Assembly (NCBI GenBank): GCA_905221605.1
Contig: CAJNDS010001280.1
Span: forward strand, 718,252 to 782,251
Origin: Symbiodinium natans
Lineage: Eukaryota; Sar; Dinophyceae; Suessiales; Symbiodiniaceae
Length of the DNA stretch: 64,000 bases
Direction of reading: 5' to 3'
A model generated the notes under the pieces. That model did not search any database, was not told the DNA's origin, and saw only the letters and a list, made by a program, of their open reading frames with translations. Positions within the stretch are counted from its first letter, which is position 1; each line of letters starts with the position of its first letter. The position numbers were made by a program, and so were the translations under genes. Positions 49,902 through 59,235 of this stretch are shown here, in pieces.

Positions 49902-49991
49902 CTCGCAAGGCGAAGTTGTTCCACGCCGTCAACAACGTGGTTTTTGAGAAGCCCCTGGCTATCCAGTCCACGCTGATCAACCGAAAGGCCG
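49902..49991 (+). CDS. Exon candidate, unknown protein
   Basis: An ACCTGCAG acceptor precedes RKAKLFHAVNNVVFEKPLAI then QSTLINRKA, ending before GTAGGG. If a GC donor after CGAAAG is used, the frame joins that of the island at 50499 as NRK-AKIEI. CCCTAAA lies upstream and TTTAGGG downstream. Confidence 0.6.
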
Positions 49992-50498
49992 GTAGGGTTA
50001 TGGGGTTTAGGGTTTAGGGTTTAGGGTTTAGGGTTGAGTAGGTTGAGGGTTTCAGGGTGTTTCACGGGCTTCGACTTTAGAGTTTAGGGTGTTTTGGATT
50101 CACAGCCCCAAGCCCCAAGACAGAAGCTCTAAACCCTAATCCCTAAGCCTAAACTAGACACAGACATCAGACTCGAAGCTGCTCTCAAGGTGTCTCTACA
50201 TGAGCCCTTCACTCCAAAGCCTCTCAACCGGGTAAGTACACTGTAACTTCTAGACCCTGAACCCGAGACATCAAATCCTACACCCTGCAAATCCTACACC
50301 CTAAACCTAAACCCTAAACCTCAAGTCCTACACCCTGCAAACCGCAAAACCCCGAAATCCTAAACCCTAAGCTCTTCCGTCCGAAGTCTTAAGCCCGAAG
50401 CCCTACTTCCCAAAACCGCGGACGCCCAAACCCTAAACCCCAAACCCCAAACCCTAAACCCTAAACCCTAATTCCCAAACCGCGGACTCCCAAACCAG

Positions 50499-50551
50499 GC
50501 GAAGATTGAGATCCTCAACAAGTCCACCGGCGGCGTGCCTTGGATCTTTAG
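50499..50551 (+). CDS. Exon candidate, unknown protein
   Basis: An AAACCAG acceptor precedes AKIEILNKSTGGVPWIF. It is in a compatible frame with the previous island through a GC-AG intron. Confidence 0.5.
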
Positions 50552-50631
50552 GGTTCAGGGTTTAGGGTTTAGGGTTTAGGGTTTAGGGTTTTGGGAGCCC
50601 TACGCGACCCCTGCACCAGGTGGTTACACCA

Positions 50632-50700
50632 GGGTTTAGGTACGACGGTTATGCCCCACGACAAATACGGCACAAGTATGGGCCTCTTCTTATTGGGAGG
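50632..50700 (+). CDS. Exon candidate, frame ambiguous
   Basis: The segment between a GTTTAG acceptor and GGGAG/GTAATT is open in all three + frames (YDGYAPRQIRHKYGPLLIGR and TTVMPHDKYGTSMGLFLLG are two). Confidence 0.35.
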
Positions 50701-50890
50701 TAATTAAGGTGAGGTACGTTGAGCCTTGTGCAGATGCTTGGAACTTGGAGTTGAGATGCTGCGGGTTTTGTAATTTAGGCTTACCTCCTTTAAAGGGTTC
50801 TGATGTATTGGCCCTTAAGTTGTGCAGGGTATGTAAGGGGTAAATATGGGGTTCCTTGTAATTTACTAAAGGGCCCATACTACGGGACCA

Positions 50891-51000
50891 TATGACTACC
50901 CCAACATGTTTCCGAGCCTGGCGCAGGTGTTCGCGGAGGACAAAGTCATCGGCCAAGGTGTGATCTATGATGTCGACCCAGACAAGGAGCCACGATTTAG
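50891..51000 (+). CDS. Exon candidate, unknown protein
   Basis: The frame reads YDYPNMFPSLAQVFAEDKVI then GQGVIYDVDPDKEPRF and ends in TTTAGGG repeat. A GGCGCAG acceptor inside gives an alternative start at 50927 (VFAEDK). It is among the clearest coding islands. Confidence 0.6.
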
Positions 51001-51070
51001 GGTTTGGCGCTTTGGGTTTAGGGTTTAGGGTTTAGGGTTTAGGGTTCCCCGTGCTGTGTTAGTTCGCTAC

Positions 51071-51170
51071 AGCAGGTAGGCCCTTGGGACATTTTTATGT
51101 TTTCCCTCATTAGGTTGAAGAAGATCATATTCAGATTACTTTTCAGAGGGTCTTACGGGCCATCCTAGAT
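51071..51170. mobile_element. Dispersed element G, copy 1
   Basis: It shares AGGTAGGCCCTTGGGACATT, a middle of diverged sequence, and TTTCAGAGGGTCTT then GGGCCATCCTAG with 57271-57367. Confidence 0.6.
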
Positions 51171-51598
51171 CGGTTGTTATTGGGAATTGAAATACTTTGA
51201 CCTTGCCGAGGCAATCACTATTGGAAAACCCAACCTTTGAAACGAATATGCTTTGATGTCATGTTGTTTTTGCTACAAGGTAGCTGAAAGCTTCGACTTT
51301 AGCCTCGTGTCAAAGGGATCCCATAGTAACTTATGGTTTCGGTAATGAAGGTTTTAACCCTAAACCCTAAACCCTAAACCGTAAACCGTAAACCGTAAAC
51401 CGTAAACCATAAGTAGGCTTTAGGGTTTAGGGTGGCTGGCAGTGACCGTGCGAAAGCCTAAACCCTAAACCCTAAACCGCATCTGCTCCCCGGGCCTAGG
51501 GTTTAGGGTTTAGGGTTCAGGGTTTAGGGTCCAGGGTTTAGGGTTTAGGGTTTAGGATGTAATTGACCAGTAGACCAAACCCCAGACCCTGCCATCAG

Positions 51599-51717
51599 AA
51601 GCGCAAATGCCGCGCAAGGAGTACTGGATCCACTGCTACGGAGGTGCCGGCACATGGCTTGGGGAGAAGTCCAAGCCACAAGCCTCCAAACCCCACTTCA
51701 CGGATTCAGGGGACTGA
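51599..51717 (+). CDS. Exon candidate, unknown protein
   Basis: A GCCATCAG acceptor precedes AQMPRKEYWIHCYGGAGTWL then GEKSKPQASKPHFTDSGD. TGA follows just before a perfect GTAAGT (51718), which lies within an E-like element. The Trp/Tyr/Gly-rich start is typical of folded protein. Family unknown. Confidence 0.55.
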
Positions 51718-51826
51718 GTAAGTGGGGTTACCAGTAAGGTAACTGCGCATAGTTGCTTTTACGCCCAACTAAGGTACTTATCACCCTACCTACCAAGCGC
51801 CCCGATCCTCCGAGCACACTCAATGA
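51703..51826. mobile_element. E-like element (sub-type E')
   Basis: GGGACTGAGTAAGTGGGG and its inverted counterpart CCTACCTACCAAGCGCCCCG bracket AAGGTAACT...CAACTAAGGTACTTA. It is related to 9840-9905 and 58816-58945. Confidence 0.6.
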
Positions 51827-52167
51827 CTGTGGTCTTTGTTCACAAGAAATCCCCACTTGGTAGTTGATCAAAATGACTGCTCCCAACCCTAAACCCTAAA
51901 CCCTAAACCTTATACCCTATACCCTCTACCCTAAACCCTAAACCCTAAACCCAGAATTCCTTCTAGAAACCATAGGCACTTTCAGGAATTTCCCATGAAA
52001 GACCTTCGGATCCCTGAACACTCAACCCTTAAACCCCAAACCCTAAACCCTAAACCCTAAACCCTAAACCCTAAGACCCAGTAACCCTAAACCCTAAACC
52101 CTAAACCCTAAGACCCAGTAACCCTAAACCCTAAGCCCCTAAACTCCTGAACCCTAAACCCGCTGCA

Positions 52168-52219
52168 GCCTTAGTCCAAAGCTCGAAGAATGCAAAGTCA
52201 GCCAATTCTTGGATGGCGC
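52168..52219 (+). CDS. Exon candidate, unknown protein
   Basis: A CGCTGCAG acceptor precedes ALVQSSKNAKSANSWMAP. CCCTAAA follows without a clear donor. Confidence 0.4.
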
Positions 52220-52284
52220 CCCTAAACCCCAAACCCTAAACCCTAAACCCTAAACCCTAAACCCTAAACCCTGGAGTCCGCCAG

Positions 52285-52360
52285 GTGCAGCAGCTGCGCC
52301 ATACCCGGATGTGGCGAATCAGATGGTGAAAGGCGTTGTTGGGCGTCAGGAGTTCGCGTG
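52285..52360 (+). CDS. Exon candidate, unknown protein
   Basis: A CCGCCAG acceptor precedes AAAAPYPDVANQMVKGVVGR then QEFA, ending before GTAGGG. CCCTAAA lies upstream and a TTTAGGG array downstream. Confidence 0.55.
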
Positions 52361-52470
52361 GTAGGGTTTAGGGTTTAGGGTTTAGGGTTTAGGGTTTAGG
52401 GTTTAGGGTTTAGGGTTTAGGGTTTAGGGTTTAGGGTTTAGGGTTTAGGGTTTAGGGTTTAGGGTTTAGT
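52361..52470. repeat. TTTAGGG array (~15 units)
   Basis: A near-perfect array that begins at the donor of the preceding exon candidate. Confidence 0.95.
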
Positions 52471-52547
52471 AGGGTCCCGAATCCCAAGAACCTAAACCCA
52501 TAGGATTTGGTTTTGAAGATTTTGGGTCTAGGGTTTGGGGTTTTGGG

Positions 52548-52625
52548 ATGCTGAATGTTGGTGAGGTCTGTCTTGGCGTCGGATGCTTGTTTCAGTTTCA
52601 TGGCCCCGACTCCTCACAGAAGCTT
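52548..52625 (+). CDS. Exon candidate, unknown protein
   Basis: The frame reads MLNVGEVCLGVGCLFQFHGP then DSSQKL. A TTTCAG inside (52594) is an alternative acceptor. The donor is within TTTAGGG. Confidence 0.4.
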
Positions 52626-53201
52626 AGGGTTTAGGGTTTAGGCCTAGGGTTTAGGGTACAGGGTTTCTAGACCCTGAACACTTAACCCGGAACCCTGAAC
52701 CCCGAACCCTAAGCCCTGTTCAGCATGTGGGCGTTTAGGGTTTAGGGTCCTAGGGTGAGAGTTCAGGGATGAAGGTGTTTCTATGGCTCCTTACCTTCTT
52801 TTAGAGGGTTGCGTTATGGGCCCTTGGGTTGCACAGAGTGCGCAAGGTTTCTGGGCTAAACCCTGCACCCTAAACCCTCAACCCTAAGAATTTAAAATTT
52901 GAAAACAAGCTGCAGGATTGACGTTTGAAGGCTTAGGGGAAGATCGTTGTTCCTGTAAGAGTACAATACTGAGGGTCACCCCTAAACCCTAAACCCTTTA
53001 CCCTTAACCCCACGCACCAAAGCTCGTATCCTTAAACCCTAAACCCTACAACCTTCCTGCCCGTAGAAGCCCTAAGCGCTAACCTTCAGCCATCCATGCC
53101 AAGTAAGGGTTCAGGGTTTAGGGTTTAGAGTGTAGGTCTTAGGTTTATGGTTTGCATGGGACCCTCTGGGCCAGGGAAACATAGTGTTATTTTCAGCACA
53201 G

Positions 53202-53270
53202 GCTTTCTTCATCAACTACCAAATAGTCAGGATTCTCCTTTTCAGGGACTCTTCTTCCGAGAAGCTAGGG
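53202..53270 (+). CDS. Exon candidate, unknown protein
   Basis: TTTTCAGCACAG forms two overlapping acceptors before AFFINYQIVRILLFRDSSSE then KL. TTTAGGG follows. Confidence 0.45.
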
Positions 53271-53720
53271 TTTAGGGTGTAGGGTTTAGGGTCTAATTAG
53301 GGGTTTAGGGTCTAGGGTTTAGGATCTAGGGTTTAGGGTTTCGGGCCGTGGCTTTGGTTGGTTAAGAGGCCACCCCACCATCCCCGCCGCCACGCCCCCC
53401 TGCGAGGTGCCGTTCATCCCGCATCCACCCACACTGCATCGGTGGCCTTGAAGTTCGGGACCCCCCGCCCCCCCCCCCCCCCCCCCCCCGCCCCACTTTG
53501 GGAGGGGCCCTTTGCTCAAGGGTTGAGGGTTAGGCTTTAGGGTTTAGGAGTTTAGAGTTTAGGGTTTAGGGTTTAGGGTTTATTCACACTCGTATCCCTA
53601 AGGTTGTAGCCTACAAGGTTCCCCTTCATAGACTCCAAATGTGGCCCTTACAAGCACCTTAGGAATCCTGACAAAGGGTCCCCTAACCCGAAGCCCTAAA
53701 CCCTAAACCCTAAACCCGAG

Positions 53721-53780
53721 ACCCCATTGCAGTTCTGCAGACGCTGGCTTGGAATCTGCGCACCGCGCCCCCCAACTTGA
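53721..53780 (+). CDS. Exon candidate, unknown protein
   Basis: After ACCCGAG the frame reads PIAVLQTLAWNLRTAPPNLN. CCCTAAA lies on both sides. Confidence 0.35.
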   Translation, partial: TPLQFCRRWLGICAPRPPT

Positions 53781-53844
53781 ACAAAAAACCCTAAACCGGT
53801 GTGGTATTAACGACCCTAAAGCCTGAACCCTAAACCCTAAACCC

Positions 53845-53907
53845 GTGGCATTAACGTCGTGGCAGGGCAACTCCGGTTCGGACTTTAGAATCCCCAAGGG
53901 CGCCAGG
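53845..53907 (+). CDS. Exon candidate next to a repeat-flanked insert
   Basis: The frame reads VALTSWQGNSGSDFRIPKGA and ends before GTTTCG. Its first 12 bases, GTGGCATTAACG, match GTGGTATTAACG at 53801-53812, and a short CCCTAAA insert lies between. Confidence 0.45.
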
Positions 53908-54147
53908 GTTTCGGGCTCTGGGGTTTAAAGGTCTTGGCTTTGTTAGGGTTTCGGGTTTAGGCTTTAGGGTTAAGGGTTTGGGGTTTACGTAGGTTTAGGG
54001 TTTGAGACGTTTATGGTCCAGATAGAGAGCTTTTAGGGTTGCAGATTTTGAGTGCTGAAGGGTTGAATCAGCAATTCATGGTCTTTGTTGTGGGCGTATA
54101 GCCTAAAGGGCTTGGAGCGCTGAGATTATGACCCCGAGCTTTGCGCA

Positions 54148-54350
54148 GTCAGGACATGGAATTGCGGAAGTCGCAAGGTGTTGTTCCTGGACAGCGCAGG
54201 GCAGGAGTTCCGGCGCTCGAGGGCAGACGCTCCAAAGGCGGCCACCACGCCCAGCGAGAACTGCGCTTGGTTCAGGCGTTGGAGCAAAGATTGGACGACG
54301 ACTCGGGCTCCACAGGGACCCAGAAAAAGCGAAAAAGGAAACCCGAAGCC
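54148..54350 (+). CDS. Exon candidate with coiled coil and basic tail
   Basis: A TTTGCGCAG acceptor opens QDMELRKSQGVVPGQRRAGV, PALEGRRSKGGHHAQRELRL, VQALEQRLDDDSGSTGTQKK and RKRKPEA. A short heptad stretch (RELRLVQALEQRL) and a KKRKRK basic cluster suggest a nuclear, helical protein end. It passes into CCCTAAA-like sequence; the donor is uncertain. Confidence 0.6.
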
Positions 54351-54516
54351 CCAAACCCTCAAGGCCAAGACCCTAAACTACAATTAAACGGTTTAGAGTT
54401 TAGGGTTTTAGCCCTGAGATCCTAAAACCCTACAACCTACACCTTAGACCTTAAACCTTAAACCTTAAACCCTAAATCCTAAACCCCAAACCCTAAACCC
54501 CTGGAGTAGTGGCCAG

Positions 54517-54576
54517 GACCAAGATGCAGTCAAAAGCCTTCGCGGAGTCTGTGAAGAGGATGAGACGCCCTGCAAG
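54517..54576 (+). CDS. Exon candidate, basic
   Basis: A TGGCCAG acceptor precedes TKMQSKAFAESVKRMRRPA and a GTGCGC donor. CCCTAAA lies upstream and TTTAGGG downstream. Confidence 0.5.
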
Positions 54577-55098
54577 GTGCGCGGGCAGGTTTTTTAGGGT
54601 TTAGGGTTTAAGGTTTAAGGTTTGGGAGTATACCCTAAACCCTAAACCTTAAACCCTAAACCCTAAACGCCTAAACCCTAAACCCTGAATGCCAACAGCA
54701 AGCCCCAAACCCTAAAACCTTAAACCACAAAACCTAGACCCCTGCAAAGCTCCAGTCCCGAAGTCCTACTCTCTGCCGGAGGGCGAGGTTCGGGGGGGGG
54801 GGGGGGTTTAGGGTTTAGGGTTTAGGGTTTAGGGTTTAGGGCTTAGGGCTTAGGGCTTAGGGCTTTAGGGGGGCAGGTAGGCCTCAACCTCAAGCTTTTT
54901 CAGCCCTCCAAGCCTACACCACCCTAAATACCATAAACCCTACAAACCCTGTACTAAACCCTTAAAAACTCCAAACGCGCTAAAAACACTGAACCCTCAA
55001 CCCTAACCTGAAATCCCCAAACCCTAAACCCTAAACCCTGAACCCTGAAACCTTTAGGGTGGTTTTGTCTCAGTCTCGATTGGGGCTGCACCCCCCAG

Positions 55099-55181
55099 GT
55101 TGGTCTGCCGCTTTCACTCGGGCGTGAACCTGAAAGGCTATGTGGGGCAGAAGGTCCACGTAGTCGTGAAGGCCATGTGGG
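55099..55181 (+). CDS. Exon candidate, unknown protein
   Basis: A CCCCCCAG acceptor precedes LVCRFHSGVNLKGYVGQKVH then VVVKAMW and ends before GTTCAG. The beta-rich pattern and GC3 are strong. No family is recognised. Confidence 0.6.
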
Positions 55182-55607
55182 GTTCAGGGTTTAGGGTTTA
55201 GGGTTTTAGGAGTGTTGGGTTTTGGGCTTTCGGTTTTTAAGAGGAAGTAGGGAATGGAATCTAGGATTTAGGGTTTAGGGTTCAGGGAACAGGGATCCTA
55301 AAGGTTTAAGGAATGCGCTTGGCAGTTAGGAATATCACCTGATAGCATGGTGCTGGCAACCTAATCCAGGTTCAGGGCATACTTCTTGTGATCCACAATT
55401 ATCGGGGTCTTTGGCGTTCTCGCGGGCGTGCAACTACCGTAAAGGCTCAGGGCTTTGGGAACCCTAAACCGCAAATCCCCAAAGCCCTACAGCCCTAAGT
55501 TCAATCAAGGGTGCATCGGGGTTTAGGATTCAGGGTTTTAGGAGATTTTAGGATTTAGGACTTAGCAGCTCCTACTATGCGCCTGAATCTCTATACCCGA
55601 AGCCCAG

Positions 55608-55666
55608 TCACGGCAAAACGCTGGAGGCGGGCCATCCCGGAGCCCAAAACAGGGCCAGAATCTAAG
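55608..55666 (+). CDS. Exon candidate, unknown protein
   Basis: An AGCCCAG acceptor precedes TAKRWRRAIPEPKTGPESK and ends AAG before GTTGGA. Confidence 0.5.
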
Positions 55667-56064
55667 GTTGGAACCGTGGGCCCTAATTGTGGTTCCTTAC
55701 CCTTGTTTACAGGGATCCGAAGTATGAGCCTTTAGATTGGCCCATACCTCGGATCCCCTACATAAACCTTAAGCCTTGGGTTTAGGGCTTTGGGTTTAGT
55801 GTTTATCAACCAGCATTTAGGAGGTTTCCGAAACTTCGGGTTTCAATGTATAGGCATCATAAGCAACGGAGTAGTTGACGGTGCACAATGATGGGAACCC
55901 ATTGTCCCATGATATACCCACTATAAACTGGATTCCTGGGGCTCCCTTTTTCCCCTAAACCCGACCCCCTAAACCATAAACCCTAAACTCTAAACCCTAA
56001 ACCCTAAACCCCAAACCCTAAACCCTAAACCCGAAACCCTGTTCCCTCACGATTTCCTGTATTG

Positions 56065-56160
56065 AAAGGCTGCCGGCTGTCGACTGCCTGACGACGCTGG
56101 GGCCTGGCACATCCTTCGCACAGCAGAGGCGCCGCGGCTGGTGCTGGTGCTGCTGCTTTA
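56065..56160 (+). CDS. Exon-like island ending in GCTGGT repeats
   Basis: Two frames are open: LPAVDCLTTLGPGTSFAQQR and GCRLPDDAGAWHILRTAEAP then RLVLVLLL. The 3' end is a GGTGCT repeat that resumes at 56307 beyond a telomere-like block. Confidence 0.4.
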
Positions 56161-56192
56161 GGGTTTAGGGTTTAGGGTTTAGGGTTTAGGGT

Positions 56193-56252
<60 letters not shown>

Positions 56253-56302
56253 GGCTTAGGGTTTAGGGTTTAGGGTTTAGGGTTTAGGGTTTAGGGTTTA
56301 CG
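56158..56302. repeat. TTTAGGG array with TTGAGGG sub-block
   Basis: TTTAGGG units flank about nine TTGAGGG units (56191-56254). The whole block splits a GGTGCT repeat. Confidence 0.9.
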
Positions 56303-56329
56303 GGGTGCCGGTGCTGGTGCTGGTGCTGG

Positions 56330-56640
56330 TGTTTGTGTCTCTGCGTCTCTGTGTCCGTCTATCTGTTTCTCTGTCTCTCTGTGCGTCCGTCCATCTGTCT
56401 ATCTCTCCGGTTCTCTCTCTTTCTCTGTTTCTCTTTTTTTTTGTTTTTCTCTTTCTCTCTCTCTCTCTCTCTCTGTCTTTCTGTGTGTCTGTCCTCCGTC
56501 CGTCTCTCCGTTGCTCTCTCGCTCTCTCTCTCTCTCTCTCTCTATGTCTGCCTGCCTGCCTGCCTGCCTGTCTGTCCGTCTGTCTCTCTGCGTTTGTCTG
56601 TCCATCAGTCTGTCCGCATGTCTGGCGGCATCTGTTTCTG
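56330..56640. repeat. TCTCTG/TCTC microsatellite
   Basis: Pyrimidine-rich TCTC, TCTG, TGCC and TTTC repeats. Ser/Leu/Cys-rich frames across it are artefacts. Confidence 0.9.
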
Positions 56641-56783
56641 TGTGTGGGATTTGAAGTTTACAGTAGGGTTCTGGTTTAGGGTTTAGGGTTTAGGGTTTAA
56701 GTGTGGCGTTTAGGGATTAAGTGTGGAGCTAACCTTTGTCTTGGAAGGGCCCCCTTGGCTGTCTTCAGTATGCCACACCCCAC

Positions 56784-56889
56784 CCTAAGGCTCCATAGTA
56801 CCTAAATCGGGAGTCTTTGGGCTGTAAGGGTACCTCCTGTACGGGACTCTGGGGCCCAAGTATGTCAGAAGGAGGTACATGCCCCCTTC
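56784..56889 (-). mobile_element. Family A MITE-like element, diverged
   Basis: CTAAGGCTCCATAGTACCTAA and GGAGGTACATGCCCCC are inverted. The interior holds TTTGGGCTGTAAGGGTACCTCC and GGGGCCCAAGTATG. Confidence 0.65.
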
Positions 56890-56891
56890 TA

Positions 56892-56995
56892 TGGGGGTTT
56901 ACGAAAATAAGGGACCCTAGTATAGACCCCCCACATAGTAGGATTCCCTTACAATAAGGACCCCAATAAGGTATCCTTAATTTCGTAAACCCCCA
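56892..56995. mobile_element. Family F MITE-like element, complete
   Basis: ATGGGGGTTTACGAAAATAA and TTAATTTCGTAAACCCCC are inverted termini around CATAGTAGGATTCCCTTA. It abuts a family A element. Confidence 0.75.
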
Positions 56996-57104
56996 GATTT
57001 TTTTCCGGCCCCAAAGACCTCCGTGGCGCACAAGCTCGACTCCTACTGAGCCCTCAAAATCCGTAGAAACCCTAGTTACCTTGTTCGAGCCCTGTTTCCC
57101 TAAT

Positions 57105-57247
57105 CAAACCCTACAAACCCTACAAACCCGACAAACCCTATAAACCCTACAAACCCTACAAACCCTACAAACCCTATAAACCCTATAAACCCTATGAACC
57201 CTATGAACCCTATGAACCCTATGAACCCTATGAACCCTATGAACCCT
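57105..57247. repeat. CCCTACAAA / CCCTATGAA 9-mer block
   Basis: A telomere-like 9-mer variant changes in steps from CCCTACAAA through CCCTATAAA to about seven CCCTATGAA units. The Val/Arg-rich minus-strand frame is an artefact. Confidence 0.9.
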
Positions 57248-57270
57248 CGACCCCCCAAGCACCCTGAGCC

Positions 57271-57367
57271 AGGTCGGCCCTCGGGACATTCTACATTATC
57301 CCTTCTTGGGTTTAAGCAAAGAATAGTTAGGGAACATATTTCAGAGGGTCTTTAGGGGCCATCCTAG
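57271..57367. mobile_element. Dispersed element G, copy 2
   Basis: It matches 51071-51170 at CGGCCCTCGGGACATT and TTTCAGAGGGTCTTTAGGGG then CCATCCTAG. Confidence 0.6.
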
Positions 57368-57449
57368 TAAACCTCAGCCCATCGACCCTAAACCCTAAAC
57401 CCTAAACCCTAAACCCTAAACCCCCTCTGCACCCTAAATCCCCAAGCAG

Positions 57450-57539
57450 ATGTCAGGAGCTGACCCGCTTGGAGGACGTGAAGGCGAACACAACGAGCTC
57501 CATCGCCGGCCTCAAGCTGAAGCGCAAGGCTGGGCGAAG
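57450..57539 (+). CDS. Exon candidate, unknown protein
   Basis: A CCAAGCAG acceptor precedes CQELTRLEDVKANTTSSIAG then LKLKRKAGR and ends AAG before GTTTCG. CCCTAAA lies upstream and TTTAGGG downstream. GC3 is strong. Confidence 0.6.
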
Positions 57540-58205
57540 GTTTCGGGTTGAGGGGTTTAGGCTTTAGGGTTTAGGGTCTACGGTTTAGGGTTTAGGGTTT
57601 CGGGTTTAGGGTTAGGCTTACCCTGGACTTCCGTCTGAATTTTAAGTTTTAAAAGTTTTAGGCTTAGGGCTTTAGGAGGTTGAGAGAAGATAGGGTTTAG
57701 AGTTTAGGGTTTACGAGGTTGAGACTTTAGGGCTTAAGGCTTGCGTTTTGTATTTGAAGGTTATTTGGGTTTTGGGGTTCATAGGGTTTAGGAGGTTAAG
57801 GGTTTGGGTTTGACGGTTTGCTTTTGCATCATATTGGGGCTTTGGTTTTGGGGTGTTATTTATAGGGTCGCGGAGGCTAAGGGTCTCGGGTTTATACGGT
57901 ACTCCAGAACCAAACCAGAAAGCCCCAAATTCCCTAAGGCCTCAAACCCCAAACCCTAAACGCTTCCCCCTAAACAAAAGCAACGCTCAAGGCATTTACC
58001 CGAAAGCCCAAAAGCCCCAAAATCTCAAAAATCCCGAAAACCCACCAAAACCCACCAAAACCCACCAAAACCCCCAAAAACCCGAAACCCCAAAGCCTAA
58101 ACCCTAAGCCAGGCAAGGTTCAAAGTTCTAGGTTTTTAGAGGTTTAGAGTTTGGGGTGTTTTAGGGTTGTAGGGTTTTAGGGCTCTGTTGCCGGAGGCTT
58201 TGCAG

Positions 58206-58286
58206 GACAACGCAGATGCCCCGCCTAACAACTACAACACCAACCTCCTCAGCTTTCCTGGCGAGGCGCGACTTTGCGGGCTCACG
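58206..58286 (+). CDS. Exon candidate, unknown protein
   Basis: A GCTTTGCAG acceptor precedes exactly 27 codons, DNADAPPNNYNTNLLSFPGE then ARLCGLT, ending before GTTTCG. Confidence 0.55.
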
Positions 58287-58815
58287 GTTTCGGGTTTGAA
58301 CGCTGGACCCAAGGCTTCGAAACCCTAAAACGCCCCACCCCTCACCCCTAAACCCTCAGCAGCTAAACTCTAAAAACTCCCTTCCCTGAACCTAAGCCCG
58401 AAAGCCCAGGCCCCAGACCCTACAACCCTGAACACTTCAATCACCCTGACAAGACTTGAAGCAAGCTTTGCCCTTTTACCCCCAAGCCCCTAAAACCCTG
58501 AATGCTGAACCCTACACACCCCCCACAGCACACTGTCCAAAGTGAACAGAAAGCGGGGAACAATTCCGGGGTGGGGGGGAGGGGGAGCGCCAGACACCCG
58601 CCCACAAACGGCCCTAAACCCCGAACCCTAGACCCAAACACCCTGCAAAGCCCGATTTCAATCTCAAAGCCCCCAGCCCCCCAACTACAATTTCCCCCTT
58701 CACTCCCTTGCCCCAAAAACAGGACCCTGAACCACAAACACGACGCACCAACCCTTGCTACTTGGTTTAGGGTTTAGGGTTTAGGGTTTAGGGCTTAGGT
58801 CCATGGTACTTGTTA

Positions 58816-58945
58816 AGGCAACTACCTAAAGGATCAGGCGACTTGGTAAGTGAGTCAGAAGTAAGGTTACTATGCTTTTCATTGCTGATAAGCCCAATTA
58901 AGGTACGTATACCCCTGCGTACTAAGTGCCCCGATTTCCCGAGTA
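58816..58945. mobile_element. E-like element (E') with a splice-like end
   Basis: GGATCAGGCGACTTGGTAAG and GTACTAAGTGCCCCGATTTCC are inverted. The left end contains GTAAGTGAG. A strong TTTGTTTCAG acceptor lies 26 bases beyond the right end. Confidence 0.6.
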
Positions 58946-58971
58946 AACCCTACTATCTTGATTTGTTTCAG

Positions 58972-59016
58972 GCGCAAGTATCCGGTAATTCGGCCTTCTT
59001 CGGGAGTTTCGAACAG
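58972..59016 (+). CDS. Exon candidate, unknown protein
   Basis: An ATTTGTTTCAG acceptor, the most canonical in the window, precedes AQVSGNSAFFGSFEQ and ends CAG before GTCCCC. The frame continues to a TAG at 59026 if unspliced. Confidence 0.5.
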
Positions 59017-59071
59017 GTCCCCCCTTAGTACTTCACGACATAGCCGAATCCCTCTTACAACCTAAACCCTA

Positions 59072-59132
59072 TTTTGGAGGTGCTTTAAGGCTTAAGAGTA
59101 TATGCCCTATTTAGGTACGTGGACCCTTAGGG
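59072..59132. mobile_element. Family A element, 5'-truncated
   Basis: The right half survives (GGAGGTGCTTTAAGGCTTAAG to TTTAGGTACGTGGACCC). Confidence 0.6.
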
Positions 59133-59235
59133 GAAGTCTACATTAATCCTATACCCAAAAACCTAAGCCCTCAGCATATATATATATATATATATATATA
59201 GTACCCCCCGCCCTCCAAAACCCCACGTCTCAGGT

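Noticed and set aside
54517-54576. Second LINE fragment (AFAESVKRMRR resembling an RT motif A neighbourhood)
   Set aside because: The similarity is a few residues only, and no other RT motif lies nearby.
56305-56686. Ser/Leu/Cys-rich frames of 117-124 codons
   Set aside because: They arise from a TCTC/TCTG microsatellite; both strands are open and composition is periodic.
57104-57289. Val/Arg-rich 61-codon minus-strand frame
   Set aside because: It translates the CCCTATGAA-type 9-mer block.
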